Of a DNA stretch of 64,000 nucleotides, positions 1-8,339 are shown piece after piece. Each line of letters begins with the position of its first letter. The stretch's first letter is position 1. This stretch comes from DAISJM01 sp036821485 (GTDB lineage: Bacteria > Verrucomicrobiota > Kiritimatiellia > CAIQIC01 > JAGNIJ01). The stretch is from positions 12,637-76,636 of the forward strand of contig DAISJM010000011.1 in NCBI GenBank assembly GCA_036821485.1, read 5' to 3'. The notes beneath the pieces are model-generated. The model did not search any database, was not told the origin of the DNA, and saw only the letters and a list, made by a program, of their open reading frames with translations. The position numbers and the translations under genes were made by a program.

Positions 1-2
1 GG

Positions 3-101
3 GTGATGAAAAAACTGCTCGCCGATCTGACCGGCCGGAACTGGATTGCCGCATTGGAAGACCGCCTGCTTGGACTGCTGACCCAACAGCCGCCGAAGTA
101 G
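3..101 (+). CDS. C-terminal end of an unidentified protein (partial)
   Basis: This is the last 32 codons of a reading frame cut off by the left edge; it ends at TAG. The visible peptide is leucine-rich and amphipathic (motif RNWIAALEDRLLGLL), consistent with a terminal helix. It runs convergently into speA, leaving only 16 bp between the two stops. The visible part starts GTG-ATG, so a tiny separate ORF cannot be excluded, but a longer gene entering from the left is more likely. No function can be assigned. Confidence 0.4.
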   Translation: MMKKLLADLTGRNWIAALEDRLLGLLTQQPPK

Positions 102-117
102 CTGTTTCTCGGTCCAC

Positions 118-2031
118 TCACTTCTCGAAGTACGTATAACCGCGGAGCCCTGTCTCGTAAGCTCCCATGATGTCGCGACGTTCTTCCGCGGTGATCTTGC
201 CGGTACGTACCGCCTGTTCCGCCGTCTTGCGCATCCGGTCAAGCATGTCCTGTGGGTTGTACTCCACGTACGACAGGACATCCTCCACTGCGTCGCCAGC
301 TATTTCGTGCGTGTACTCAATCTCGCCATCCGCGCCGATACGCAGGCTGACGACATTCGTATCACCGAACAGGTTGTGAAGATCACCCAGCGTTTCCTGG
401 TACGCACCCACGAGGAACACCCCCATGTAATACTCCCCGTTGTCCAACTCGTGCATCGGCAGCGTCTGCTTCACATCGTGCAGGTCGATAAACCGGTCGA
501 TCTTGCCGTCACAATCGCACGTGATGTCGGAGATGGTCCCCTGCCGCGTAGGCACCTCGTTAAGACGGTGAATCGGCATCACGGGGAAGAGCTGCTCAAT
601 CGCCCACACGTCGGGCAGCGACTGGAACACACTGAAGTTGGCATAATAGACATCCGCAATCGCCATCTCGAGACCGGCAAGCTCGTCCGGCACATATTTC
701 CGACCGCGCATTTCCTCGGCAACGCGGCTCACAATGTGCCAGAAGATACGCTCAGCCAACGCCCGCTCGCGCAAGGCCATCGAGCCATTCTCATGCAGCG
801 AGCGCGCCTCGTCGCGGTAGTACACCGCATCGTGATAACACTCCTGCGCGTTCTTCGACGTCAGGGATGAGCTGACTTCCATCAACTGTTTGACCGGCTC
901 CGACACGTCTGGAGGCAGCGACTCCGGCAACCCATGCGTTTCGAAGCGCGCTCTCTCCAGCACGTTGAACAGCAGCACGGAGTGATGCGCCACCGTCGCG
1001 CGGCCCGACTCGCTCGCCAGCGTGGGATGCGAAACACCCGCCTCATCGCAAATCTTCATCACCACTTCGACAAGGTCTGCCGCATATTCGTCGATCGTGT
1101 AGTTGCTGCTGCTCCCAAAGTTCGTGTGCGAACCATCATAGTCCACGGCCAATCCGCCGCCGACATTCAGGACGCCCATCGCGGCGCCTTCCTTGACAAG
1201 GTCGACGTAGAACCGACACGCCTCGGACACCGCTGCACGCACGCTGCGGATATTGGGAATCTGCGAGCCCACGTGATAGTGCAGCATGTGCAGGCAATCC
1301 AGCATACCCTCACTTCGCAGCTGGTCGACCACGTCGATGATTTGCGAGGCGTTCAGACCGAAGAGGCTACGATCACCACCGGATTCGGTCCAGTGCCCGC
1401 CCGCACGGGTCGACAACTTGGCGCGAATACCCAGCTTGGGCCGGACACCCATGCGACGGGCACGCTCCAGCACCATCGCCAGTTCGCTCGACATCTCCAG
1501 CACGATCACCGTCTGGATGCCCATCTTCAGTGCGTGCAATGCCAAGTCGACAAATTCCTCGTCCTTGTAGCCGTTGCAGACCACGAGGGCCTCGGAATCG
1601 TTCATGTTGGCCAGCGCAGCAATAAGCTCCGCCTTGCTGCCCGCCTCCAGCCCGTGATGGAAATTGCGACCGCAATTCATCACCTCTTCGACCACCTGCT
1701 GCTGCTGATTGACCTTGATCGGATAGACTCCGCGATAGGGAGCCTTATAGCCCGCATCGCTGATGGCCTTGGCAAAGCTCTCATTGAGGAGGGATACGCG
1801 CGACGCCAGGATGTCGCCGAAATGGAGCAGCACGGGCATGTTCATGCCACGCGCCTTGAGGCCGGAAACGATGCTCATCAAGCTGACGGATTTCTCACTA
1901 CCCTTGCCTTTGGGACGCACGATCACCTCGCCCTGTTCCGAGATGTCGAAATAGCTCGCCCCCCAATTCCGTATGCCGTAGAGCTCACGCGCGTCATCGG
2001 TGGTCCAGCGCGTCAACGCATCGACCTTCAT
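118..2031 (-). CDS. speA: biosynthetic arginine decarboxylase
   Basis: SpeA decarboxylates L-arginine to agmatine using pyridoxal phosphate, the first step of the agmatine route to putrescine. The 637 residues match the usual length of the biosynthetic (non-inducible) enzyme with an alanine-racemase-type barrel. The PLP lysine is in the motif YPIKVNQ (about K106); the glycine-rich phosphate-binding stretch NVGGGLAVDYDG and the C-terminal CDCDGKID motif (about residues 505-511), which carries the catalytic cysteine of the family, are present. The ATG is preceded by GGAGGATAGGAAGT, a good ribosome-binding site. It is a single gene facing leftward; a GAACCGG/CCGGTTC hairpin lies just upstream of the RBS. 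Confidence 0.96.
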   Translation of the reverse strand: MKVDALTRWTTDDARELYGIRNWGASYFDISEQGEVIVRPKGKGSEKSVSLMSIVSGLKARGMNMPVLLHFGDILASRVSLLNESFAKAISDAGYKAPYRGVYPIKVNQQQQVVEEVMNCGRNFHHGLEAGSKAELIAALANMNDSEALVVCNGYKDEEFVDLALHALKMGIQTVIVLEMSSELAMVLERARRMGVRPKLGIRAKLSTRAGGHWTESGGDRSLFGLNASQIIDVVDQLRSEGMLDCLHMLHYHVGSQIPNIRSVRAAVSEACRFYVDLVKEGAAMGVLNVGGGLAVDYDGSHTNFGSSSNYTIDEYAADLVEVVMKICDEAGVSHPTLASESGRATVAHHSVLLFNVLERARFETHGLPESLPPDVSEPVKQLMEVSSSLTSKNAQECYHDAVYYRDEARSLHENGSMALRERALAERIFWHIVSRVAEEMRGRKYVPDELAGLEMAIADVYYANFSVFQSLPDVWAIEQLFPVMPIHRLNEVPTRQGTISDITCDCDGKIDRFIDLHDVKQTLPMHELDNGEYYMGVFLVGAYQETLGDLHNLFGDTNVVSLRIGADGEIEYTHEIAGDAVEDVLSYVEYNPQDMLDRMRKTAEQAVRTGKITAEERRDIMGAYETGLRGYTYFEK

Positions 2032-2049
2032 ACTTCCTATCCTCCAGGA

Positions 2050-2066
2050 GAACCGGTACCCGGTTC
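2050..2066 (-). promoter_or_regulatory. inverted repeat in the speA leader
   Basis: GAACCGG and CCGGTTC, separated by TAC, form a perfect 7-bp inverted repeat immediately upstream of the speA ribosome-binding site. As RNA it would be a GC-rich hairpin next to the Shine-Dalgarno sequence; as DNA it could be an operator. Only the symmetry is seen; the role is inferred. Confidence 0.4.
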
Positions 2067-2178
2067 AACTTGCAACCCGTACTCTGCAATGGCGTGAATA
2101 CTAGGAAGTCTCCACCAAAATGCAAACATGCATGGAGAGAATTCGATGCAGTAGTAAGGCGGGGGCTGAGCGTGGCAT

Positions 2179-2484
2179 TTACGTCCCGGCACGGACCAGT
2201 TCCTTGTCGTCTTCGGCACGACGCCGCACGCACTCCAGGTCGGCACGCTTCTGCTCTTCCAACTTCTGCGCTTCCTCTGCATCGCCCTTGGCAAACGCTT
2301 CGACAATGCGCTGGCTCGCAAGGATTTCGATCTCGGCAATCTTTGCCTGGGCTTGCTGCTCGATCGCAGCCAGCGCCTTCTTCTGCTCGTCGGTCAACGG
2401 GGCCACCGCCCCACCCTTCTGCGCCAGCCGCTCCATGGCCAGATCCAACGCGCTCTTGAGTCCCAGTGATTTCTTCTCCGGCAT
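2179..2484 (-). CDS. small charged coiled-coil protein
   Basis: The 101-residue product begins MPEKKSLGLKSALDLAMERL and is almost entirely helical, rich in Lys, Glu, Gln and Ala from about residue 32 to the end, as in a coiled coil. There is no signal peptide or membrane segment, so it should be cytoplasmic. The start was chosen because GGAGGAGACGATC precedes this ATG; the longer open frame upstream has no such site and runs into fabI antisense. It is divergent from fabI and 147 bp upstream of speA. I do not recognise the family and assign no function. Confidence 0.7.
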   Translation of the reverse strand: MPEKKSLGLKSALDLAMERLAQKGGAVAPLTDEQKKALAAIEQQAQAKIAEIEILASQRIVEAFAKGDAEEAQKLEEQKRADLECVRRRAEDDKELVRAGT

Positions 2485-2573
2485 GATCGTCTCCTCCAAC
2501 AAAACCTCTGTGCCCGCGCTCGCAGGCGTCCATGCGCGTACATTAGGGCTCTTCCGCACCTCGATCAATCGTT

Positions 2574-2601
2574 TTGAATTCGGCCACGCGTGGAGTATGC
2601 T
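2574..2601 (+). promoter_or_regulatory. possible fabI promoter
   Basis: TTGAAT and TATGCT are separated by 16 bp, 30 bp before the fabI ATG; each hexamer matches the sigma-70 consensus at about four positions. Weak evidence, given because the position between divergent genes is right. Confidence 0.3.
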
Positions 2602-2631
2602 AGAGGCTATTCTGAACCCGGGGGTGCATCC

Positions 2632-3480
2632 ATGATTGAGAAGAATGCAACTTATGTCGTGATGGGATTGCTGGATCCCGACTCGATCGCTTTTGCCATC
2701 GGTCAAGCCATCGAACACTGGGGTGGCAAGGTCATCTACACCGTCCAGAATGAGCGTTTGAAGAAGGTATTCCTGGATCGGACCGACCGGCTTACGCAGG
2801 AACAGAAAGATGCCCTGCGTTTTGAGTACTGCGATGTCACCGTCGACCAGCAGGTGAAGGAGCTGTTCGAGAAGACCGGACCCATATCCGGCGTCGTCCA
2901 CTCCATCGCCTATGCGAATCCGAAGACGTGTCTCGGCAACGAGTTTCACACCGACGCGTACGACGATCTCAAACTGGCATTTCACATCAGCTGCATCTCG
3001 CTCGCCACCGTCGCGCGTTATGCTGCGCCGCAGATGAAGGAAGGCGGCTCTGTGGTCGCGCTCAGTTTCGAATCGCGAATCGCGTTTCCGTATTATAATT
3101 GGATGGGCGTGAATAAGGCCGCACTCGAAGCACTTGTCCGCGCTCTCGCGCGGCGCCACGGCCGTGACCTCGTCCGCGTCAACGCCATTTCCGCCGGACC
3201 ACTGACCACCAAGGCAGCAAAAGCCATCCCTCACTTCGCCTTCCTCGCACGCACTTGGCGCAAGATGAGCCCGCTGCCGTGGGACACCATCAACGACAAG
3301 GCCGAAGTGGCCAACGCCGTGCTGTTCCTGCTGGGTCCCTATTCAAAGAAGATCACCGGCCAGATCATGCATGTCGATGGCGGAACCTCCATCATCGGCG
3401 GCGATCTGCTGTCGCACGAGAAGATGTTCGAGCAGCACGCGGAGTCCATGGTCATGGGTAGCGAACAGGACCTGTCGTAA
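2632..3480 (+). CDS. fabI: enoyl-[acyl-carrier-protein] reductase (NADH)
   Basis: FabI reduces trans-2-enoyl-ACP in the last step of each fatty-acid elongation cycle. The 282-residue protein is a short-chain dehydrogenase of the divergent FabI type: an N-terminal nucleotide-binding segment with GLLDPDSIAFAIG, the SIAYAN segment, and the catalytic pair Y155-x6-K162 in YNWMGVNK. The C-terminal TGQIMHVDGG stretch is typical. The ATG at 2632 is preferred over the in-frame GTG at 2590 because FabI proteins normally begin a few residues before this first beta strand. It is divergent from the small coiled-coil gene and stands alone. Closely related sequences function in lipid synthesis, so this should be the housekeeping enzyme. 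Confidence 0.94.
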   Translation: MIEKNATYVVMGLLDPDSIAFAIGQAIEHWGGKVIYTVQNERLKKVFLDRTDRLTQEQKDALRFEYCDVTVDQQVKELFEKTGPISGVVHSIAYANPKTCLGNEFHTDAYDDLKLAFHISCISLATVARYAAPQMKEGGSVVALSFESRIAFPYYNWMGVNKAALEALVRALARRHGRDLVRVNAISAGPLTTKAAKAIPHFAFLARTWRKMSPLPWDTINDKAEVANAVLFLLGPYSKKITGQIMHVDGGTSIIGGDLLSHEKMFEQHAESMVMGSEQDLS

Positions 3481-3544
3481 GGGGTCTCCACTCAATCTCA
3501 AATCTCGAATCACAAATCTCCCGCTATTGACAGTTTTCATCGTA

Positions 3545-3562
3545 TATGGTACCGGTACCATA
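3545..3562. promoter_or_regulatory. 18-bp perfect palindromic operator before a glycosidase
   Basis: TATGGTACCGGTACCATA reads the same on both strands. It lies 50 bp before the TTG start of the GH5-like gene, just after TTGACA (3527-3532), and overlaps the possible pair TTTTCA (3534-3539) - 16 bp - TACCAT (3556-3561). A centre of this kind with CG symmetry is typical of LacI-family operators controlling sugar genes; that assignment is inference. Confidence 0.6.
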
Positions 3563-3611
3563 GATTCTGATTTGTTCCACAGCGCTGCCGCTTTGAGAAG
3601 GAGGCTCGACG

Positions 3612-6032
3612 TTGACCGCTGTATCAAGAAGCTGGCATCTGCGCGGAATGGTCCTCCTGGCGACGCTTCTTGGCCTCGCCGCCATCGCGGCCAATGCACA
3701 CGCGTTTTCCAATCTTCTTTCGAACCCGGGCTTTGAGGACCCGCTCACCAACAACTGGGGCTCCTGGGGCACCAGCACCATGCGCACCGACCACCACCCC
3801 TTCAGCGGAACGTTCTGTCTCCAGTTGTGCGGCTCCAACACACAGGGCGGCATCTACCAAACGGTGGGCGTTACGCCGGGCACGCACTACGAGGCCAGCT
3901 TCTACTTCCAATGGGACAAGGACTGGTCCGCCGGACAGCGCGAGTTCGAGATCGAGTGGAAACGCGACGACAAGACTTCGATCACCACCCAAACGTTCAT
4001 AGTCGGCTTTGCCGGCAACCCTTCAATCTGGCACTACTCCGGTCAGTACCCGCTCGTCGCGCCGGTCGATGCCACCCGCGCCGAGATACGCTTCGACTAC
4101 AACTGGGTAACGCCGAGCAATGCCTTCATCTACCTCGACGATGTCGTATTCGAGGAGGTCAACACCTCGGCCGATTCGTTTTCAAACGGCGACCCCGGCA
4201 AGTCGCGGTCGTACTACCGGGCCCAGGGAACCAACATCCTCGATCCCGAAGGTCGACCCTTCATTCCCCGCGGCCTTTCCCTGAGCGGATGGTTCTTCCC
4301 GGAAGCCTACATGTTCGGAATCCAGAAGGATTACAGCAAGTGGAAGTATCTCAACACGTACACCGAGATGCGAAATCGGTTTGAAGTCCTTCTGGGCAGC
4401 GAAGCCGAGGGCAATGCGTTTTGGGACACTTACCGGAGCAACTTCATGACGGAGGCGGACGTGGCGATGTTCCGGAACGAGTTCGGCATCAACATGGTCC
4501 GGTTCCCGTTCAACTATCGCGACCTGAGCCCCGAGAACAATCCGGGCGCCTACAACAAGAAGGGCTTCGCGGATATGGACAAGGTCATCCGGTGGTGCTC
4601 GGAGAACAACATCGCTGTGATCCTGGATATGCATTCGTGTCCCGGTGGCGCTTCGTCGGAACCGTCCGGCGACCCCGAATTCATCTGCGATGTCTGGAAC
4701 AGTACCGACAACCGATGGGAAGAGCATGCGATCGCGGGTCTCTGGGAGACGAACACGTGGGGCTATATGTACAAGACCGGCCGCACGCCAGAGTCGAACG
4801 CGCAGCGGACGGCAGACCTGTGGAAGTACATCGCCGACCACTACAAGAACGAGGAAAACATCGTCGGCTACGAACTGATCAACGAGCCATTCCTGCCGAA
4901 CAAGCAGTGGTCTTGGCAAGTAGGAGAAGATCCGACCCAACAGATGCGCCAGACGTTCATCAAGGTGACCGAGGCCGTGCGCGAGGTAGACCCCCATCAC
5001 ATCGTATTCGTTTCGGGCGATTGGTTCTCGGAGTCGATCGGCGGCATGGTTCCGCCGTGGGACACCAACATGGGAATCGCCGTGCACCGATACTGGAAGG
5101 AGACTGGGTTCCAGGACGGGGTGATGCAGGACTACCTCGATGCCCGGAACCAGTACCAGCTCCCCTTCTGGCTAAGCGAGTCGGGCGAGAACTCCGATCC
5201 GTGGTTCTACGCCATGGCCCGGTTATTCGAGTCGAACAACATCGGCTGGTCCTGGTGGGCTTGGAAGAAGACGCAGTCGATCGCCGCGGGTTTTGGAGCT
5301 CACGTACCCGAGAGCTTCAAGTACGTGATCAACAATCTGTGGTACGACACGATCGACACGAATCTGTTCCGGCAAGGCCTGTACGAGATGGCCGATGCGT
5401 TCCGGACAACCAACTGCGAGAAACACGTGGGCTACTTCGCGTCGCTGTTCAACACCAACGGGATGTATAACGTCGCCTCGGAGCCGTTCAAGGATCACCA
5501 CGCACCGGGGACGGTGCTGTTCGCCGACTACGATATCGGCAACCAGGGCGTCGCGTACAACGACACCGCCTACTGGAACACGAACTTTGCCGCACCCGTG
5601 GCATACAACCAGGGATGGATGTACCGTAATGACGGGGTGGACATTGGCTGGAACAATGAGAACAAGGGCTACATGGTGAACCGGACCGATGCCGGAGAGT
5701 GGCTAAAGTACACGATCCACTTCGAGGAAGACGGTCCCTTCAACATCGGCATTCGCTACGCCACCGCCATGGCAAACCGTCAGATTCAGTTGCACCTGGA
5801 CGAGACGACAGACCTGACCGGCTTGATTACGCTTCCGAAGACCGGCGGCTGGACCACATGGCAGACGTACGTGGCGAGCAACGTGGTTGTGCCGGCCGTC
5901 GGCACGCATACGGTCACGGTGTCGATTGTGGCCGGCGGACTCGATCTCACGTCCATGACGTTCGAAAAGACACCCCCACCGCCGGAGCAGCCTCCCTCGA
6001 CAAACGCAGAAGCCAATGGCACCAGCCCTTAA
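3612..6032 (+). CDS. secreted GH5-like glycoside hydrolase with flanking carbohydrate-binding domains
   Basis: This 806-residue exported enzyme probably cleaves beta-linked polysaccharide outside the cytoplasm. A signal peptide covers about residues 1-36 (hydrophobic core GMVLLATLLGLAAIAA). Residues 37-185 resemble a jelly-roll carbohydrate-binding domain (LSNPGFEDP at its start), residues 205-615 form a GH5/cellulase-like barrel, and about 655-790 resemble a CBM6-type domain (AGEWLKYTIHF). The acid/base glutamate is E425 in LINEPF and the likely nucleophile E523 in LSESGE. The TTG start is supported by AAGGAGG seven bases upstream; no ATG lies nearby. An 18-bp palindrome in the leader suggests repressor control. 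Substrate is not predictable from sequence. Two further GH5-like genes lie 5-7 kb downstream. Confidence 0.85.
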   Translation: MTAVSRSWHLRGMVLLATLLGLAAIAANAHAFSNLLSNPGFEDPLTNNWGSWGTSTMRTDHHPFSGTFCLQLCGSNTQGGIYQTVGVTPGTHYEASFYFQWDKDWSAGQREFEIEWKRDDKTSITTQTFIVGFAGNPSIWHYSGQYPLVAPVDATRAEIRFDYNWVTPSNAFIYLDDVVFEEVNTSADSFSNGDPGKSRSYYRAQGTNILDPEGRPFIPRGLSLSGWFFPEAYMFGIQKDYSKWKYLNTYTEMRNRFEVLLGSEAEGNAFWDTYRSNFMTEADVAMFRNEFGINMVRFPFNYRDLSPENNPGAYNKKGFADMDKVIRWCSENNIAVILDMHSCPGGASSEPSGDPEFICDVWNSTDNRWEEHAIAGLWETNTWGYMYKTGRTPESNAQRTADLWKYIADHYKNEENIVGYELINEPFLPNKQWSWQVGEDPTQQMRQTFIKVTEAVREVDPHHIVFVSGDWFSESIGGMVPPWDTNMGIAVHRYWKETGFQDGVMQDYLDARNQYQLPFWLSESGENSDPWFYAMARLFESNNIGWSWWAWKKTQSIAAGFGAHVPESFKYVINNLWYDTIDTNLFRQGLYEMADAFRTTNCEKHVGYFASLFNTNGMYNVASEPFKDHHAPGTVLFADYDIGNQGVAYNDTAYWNTNFAAPVAYNQGWMYRNDGVDIGWNNENKGYMVNRTDAGEWLKYTIHFEEDGPFNIGIRYATAMANRQIQLHLDETTDLTGLITLPKTGGWTTWQTYVASNVVVPAVGTHTVTVSIVAGGLDLTSMTFEKTPPPPEQPPSTNAEANGTSP

Positions 6033-6207
6033 CGGCGCATCGCCGAAACGGAGAGACGGTCCGCCCCGCTCAGCATGACAACAACGGGTAAGAAGCTGTC
6101 ATTCCGATGCCGCTCCCGCGGCAGAGGAATCTCATCTTCGGATTTGGGCGGAGAGGCGGATTCCAAGTCTGATCGCTGATCTCTGACTGCCGGCCTCTGC
6201 TCCGGCC
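6033..6207. repeat. intergenic hairpin repeat between convergent genes
   Basis: This 175-bp spacer contains ATGACA/TGTCAT (6075-6080 and 6097-6102) followed by GCCGC-TCCC-GCGGC (6109-6122) and AGAGGAATCTC. The layout resembles the widespread TGTCATTCCGA...GAATCTC dispersed intergenic repeat. A small CGGCG-CAT-CGCCG stem directly follows the glycosidase stop. As both flanking genes converge here it may end transcription in both directions, but no U-tract is evident. Confidence 0.45.
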
Positions 6208-7428
6208 TCAGCCTTCGCGCAGGACTTTGGTCAGCACCGGGACGACCTCATTGAGATCGCCAACGATTCCGTAATCCGCCACGTCGAAGATCGGCGCGTT
6301 CGGATCTTTGTTGATCGCCACGATGGTCTGCGACGAATTCATACCGACCAGATGCTGAATCGCGCCGGAAATTCCGCACGCGATGTACAGCTTAGGGCAC
6401 ACGGTCTTGCCCGTCTGGCCCACCTGGTGGAACGAGGAAATCCAGCCGGAATCGACCGCGCCACGGGATGCACCCACGGCCGCGCCCAATTCTTTCGCGA
6501 GGTCGTGCAGCAGCGCAAACTTTTCCGGCCCGCCAAGTCCGCGGCCGCCGGAAACGATGATGTCCGCTTCGGCCACGTTGATCTCGTTGCTCATCTCGCG
6601 GATGACTTCGACGACCTTCGAGCGGCCCGCCGTCACGTCCATGACTTCTTCGATGATCTGCCCCTGCCGGGAAACGTCCGGGGTACCCTTCTTGAAAACC
6701 TTGTGGCGTACCGTCGCCATCTGCGGCCGATGATTCGGACAGATGATCGTCGCCATGATGTTGCCGCCGAACGCCGGGCGCGTCTGGAGCAGAATCTTGT
6801 CCTTCTCGTCGATGTCCAGCCCCGTGCAGTCCGCCGTCAGGCCAGTCTTCACACGGATCGCCACGCGCGGAATGAACGTACGCCCGATGCTCGTGCCGCC
6901 GGCGATGACCGCCTCCGGCTTGTACTTCTTCACCAGCTTGGCAAACACATCCGCATACGCGTCGGAATCGAAGCCTGCCAGCATGGGATGATCAACCACG
7001 AGCACCTTGTCGGCACCATAGCCGAAGAGCTGTGCGGCCTTGTCCTTCACATTGTGCCCCAGCAGCACAGCCGTCAGTTCGGTGCCGCGCTGCGCCGCCA
7101 GTTCGCGGCCCTTGGCCGTGAGTTCAAACGATACGTCCTGGATGACACCATCACGCTGCTCGGCATAAACCCAGATGCCCTTGTAGTCGCCGATATTGAC
7201 CGGGCCGACGACCGGCTCGCCCTTGTCGAGCTTCATGGCTTCAAACTTGCAGGTCGGGACGCATGCGCCGCAGAGATTGCAGGACACGTCGACCATGACG
7301 ATGCGCTTGAACTTGCTGTGAGGCTTGCCCACCTTGTCGCGCATTTCGAGGGCCAGCGAACCGAAGGGACATGCCTTGATGCACAACCCGCAGCCCGTAC
7401 ATTTTTCGCTACTGATTTCCAATGACAT
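6208..7428 (-). CDS. etfA: electron transfer flavoprotein alpha subunit with N-terminal ferredoxin domain
   Basis: EtfA binds FAD and passes electrons between acyl-CoA dehydrogenase and other carriers. The 406-residue product begins with a two-[4Fe-4S] ferredoxin domain: CTGCGLCIKACPFG at about residues 10-23 and CNLCGACVPTC at about 52-62, absent from ordinary EtfA. The EtfA domains follow (about 80-400), with the FAD-binding C-terminal part containing SGGRGLGGPEKF and the arginine/serine segment GASRGAVDSGW. The start was set at the ATG preceded by AGGGAG rather than eight codons earlier. It is the last gene of acd-etfB-etfA, 29 bp after etfB. Ferredoxin-fused EtfA is known from anaerobes with flavin-based electron bifurcation; that role is inferred here. 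Confidence 0.93.
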   Translation of the reverse strand: MSLEISSEKCTGCGLCIKACPFGSLALEMRDKVGKPHSKFKRIVMVDVSCNLCGACVPTCKFEAMKLDKGEPVVGPVNIGDYKGIWVYAEQRDGVIQDVSFELTAKGRELAAQRGTELTAVLLGHNVKDKAAQLFGYGADKVLVVDHPMLAGFDSDAYADVFAKLVKKYKPEAVIAGGTSIGRTFIPRVAIRVKTGLTADCTGLDIDEKDKILLQTRPAFGGNIMATIICPNHRPQMATVRHKVFKKGTPDVSRQGQIIEEVMDVTAGRSKVVEVIREMSNEINVAEADIIVSGGRGLGGPEKFALLHDLAKELGAAVGASRGAVDSGWISSFHQVGQTGKTVCPKLYIACGISGAIQHLVGMNSSQTIVAINKDPNAPIFDVADYGIVGDLNEVVPVLTKVLREG

Positions 7429-7457
7429 GGCTCGACTCCCTGAGAAAAACAACCGGG

Positions 7458-8243
7458 TTAGATAACCTTCTGGCTCTTGAGTTTTTCGACCAGCTCGCGT
7501 GCCGCAAGCAGCGGCTCGGTTCCGTCCAGCCGGATGCCGGACGTCTTTTTCGGCGGCGTGAAAATTTTCACGACGCGCGTCGGCGAGCCCTTCAATCCGA
7601 TCTCCGCCGGATCGGCCTTGGCCGCTTCCGCGGTCAGCACCTTGATCTCCGCCTTCTTCGCGCGCATACGGCCCTTGAGCGACGCCATGCGCGGAACGTT
7701 CATTTCCTTCACCGTGGTCAATACGACCGGCAGCGGCGATTCCATCTTCTCAAACCCGTCCTCAAACGTGCGCTCGATGCGAACCTTGTCGGCATCAACC
7801 TCCATCTTGCGGACGTAGGTGATGACCGGCCAGCCCAGGAACTCGGCGACGCCGGGACCGACCTGAGCCGTATCGCCGTCGATTGCCTGCTTGCCGCAGA
7901 GCACCACATCCACCTTGTCCAAGGCCTTGATGCCCTGCGCAATGGCGTAGGAAGTGGCCCACGTGTCGGAACCCGCGAACGCGCGGTCGCACAGCAGCAC
8001 CGCATCATCCGCGCCGCGCGAAAGCGCTTCGCGCAGAGCCACCTCGGCCTGCGGCGGACCCATGCTGAGTACCGTCACCTTCGCGCCCGACGTCTCTTTC
8101 AGGACAAGCGCCGCCTCGAGGGCGTTCTCGTCGAAGGGATTGATGATCGCCTCGACGCCGTCGCGAACCAGGGTGTTTGTTTCCGGGTTGATCTGGACCT
8201 TCGTTGTCCCCGGAACCTGCTTGATGCAAACCACAATGTGCAT
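7458..8243 (-). CDS. etfB: electron transfer flavoprotein beta subunit
   Basis: EtfB pairs with EtfA to form the ETF heterodimer and carries the second flavin or AMP site. The 261 residues are the normal length. The N-terminus MHIVVCIKQVPGTTKV and the central GKQAIDGDTAQVGP are strong EtfB signatures. GAGG precedes the ATG with a seven-base gap. It lies between the acyl-CoA dehydrogenase gene, 96 bp upstream across a hairpin-bearing spacer, and etfA, 29 bp downstream, so all three are probably cotranscribed leftward. Confidence 0.95.
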   Translation of the reverse strand: MHIVVCIKQVPGTTKVQINPETNTLVRDGVEAIINPFDENALEAALVLKETSGAKVTVLSMGPPQAEVALREALSRGADDAVLLCDRAFAGSDTWATSYAIAQGIKALDKVDVVLCGKQAIDGDTAQVGPGVAEFLGWPVITYVRKMEVDADKVRIERTFEDGFEKMESPLPVVLTTVKEMNVPRMASLKGRMRAKKAEIKVLTAEAAKADPAEIGLKGSPTRVVKIFTPPKKTSGIRLDGTEPLLAARELVEKLKSQKVI

Positions 8244-8261
8244 GGGATACCTCAGAGACCA

Positions 8262-8315
8262 ATGGTTGATGGTTTATGGTTGATGGTTTGCGGGAACGCT
8301 CCGCTCATCAACCAT
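8262..8315 (-). repeat. 14-bp tandem repeat and hairpin between acd and etfB
   Basis: ATGGTTGATGGTTT occurs twice in tandem (8262-8289). The second copy pairs with CATCAACCAT (8306-8315), with an inner GCGG/CCGC stem, forming a hairpin inside the operon. AACCATT occurs again at 8324-8337. It could set different mRNA levels for the dehydrogenase and ETF genes; function is inferred. Confidence 0.55.
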
Positions 8316-8339
8316 TTCCCATGAACCATTAACCATTCT

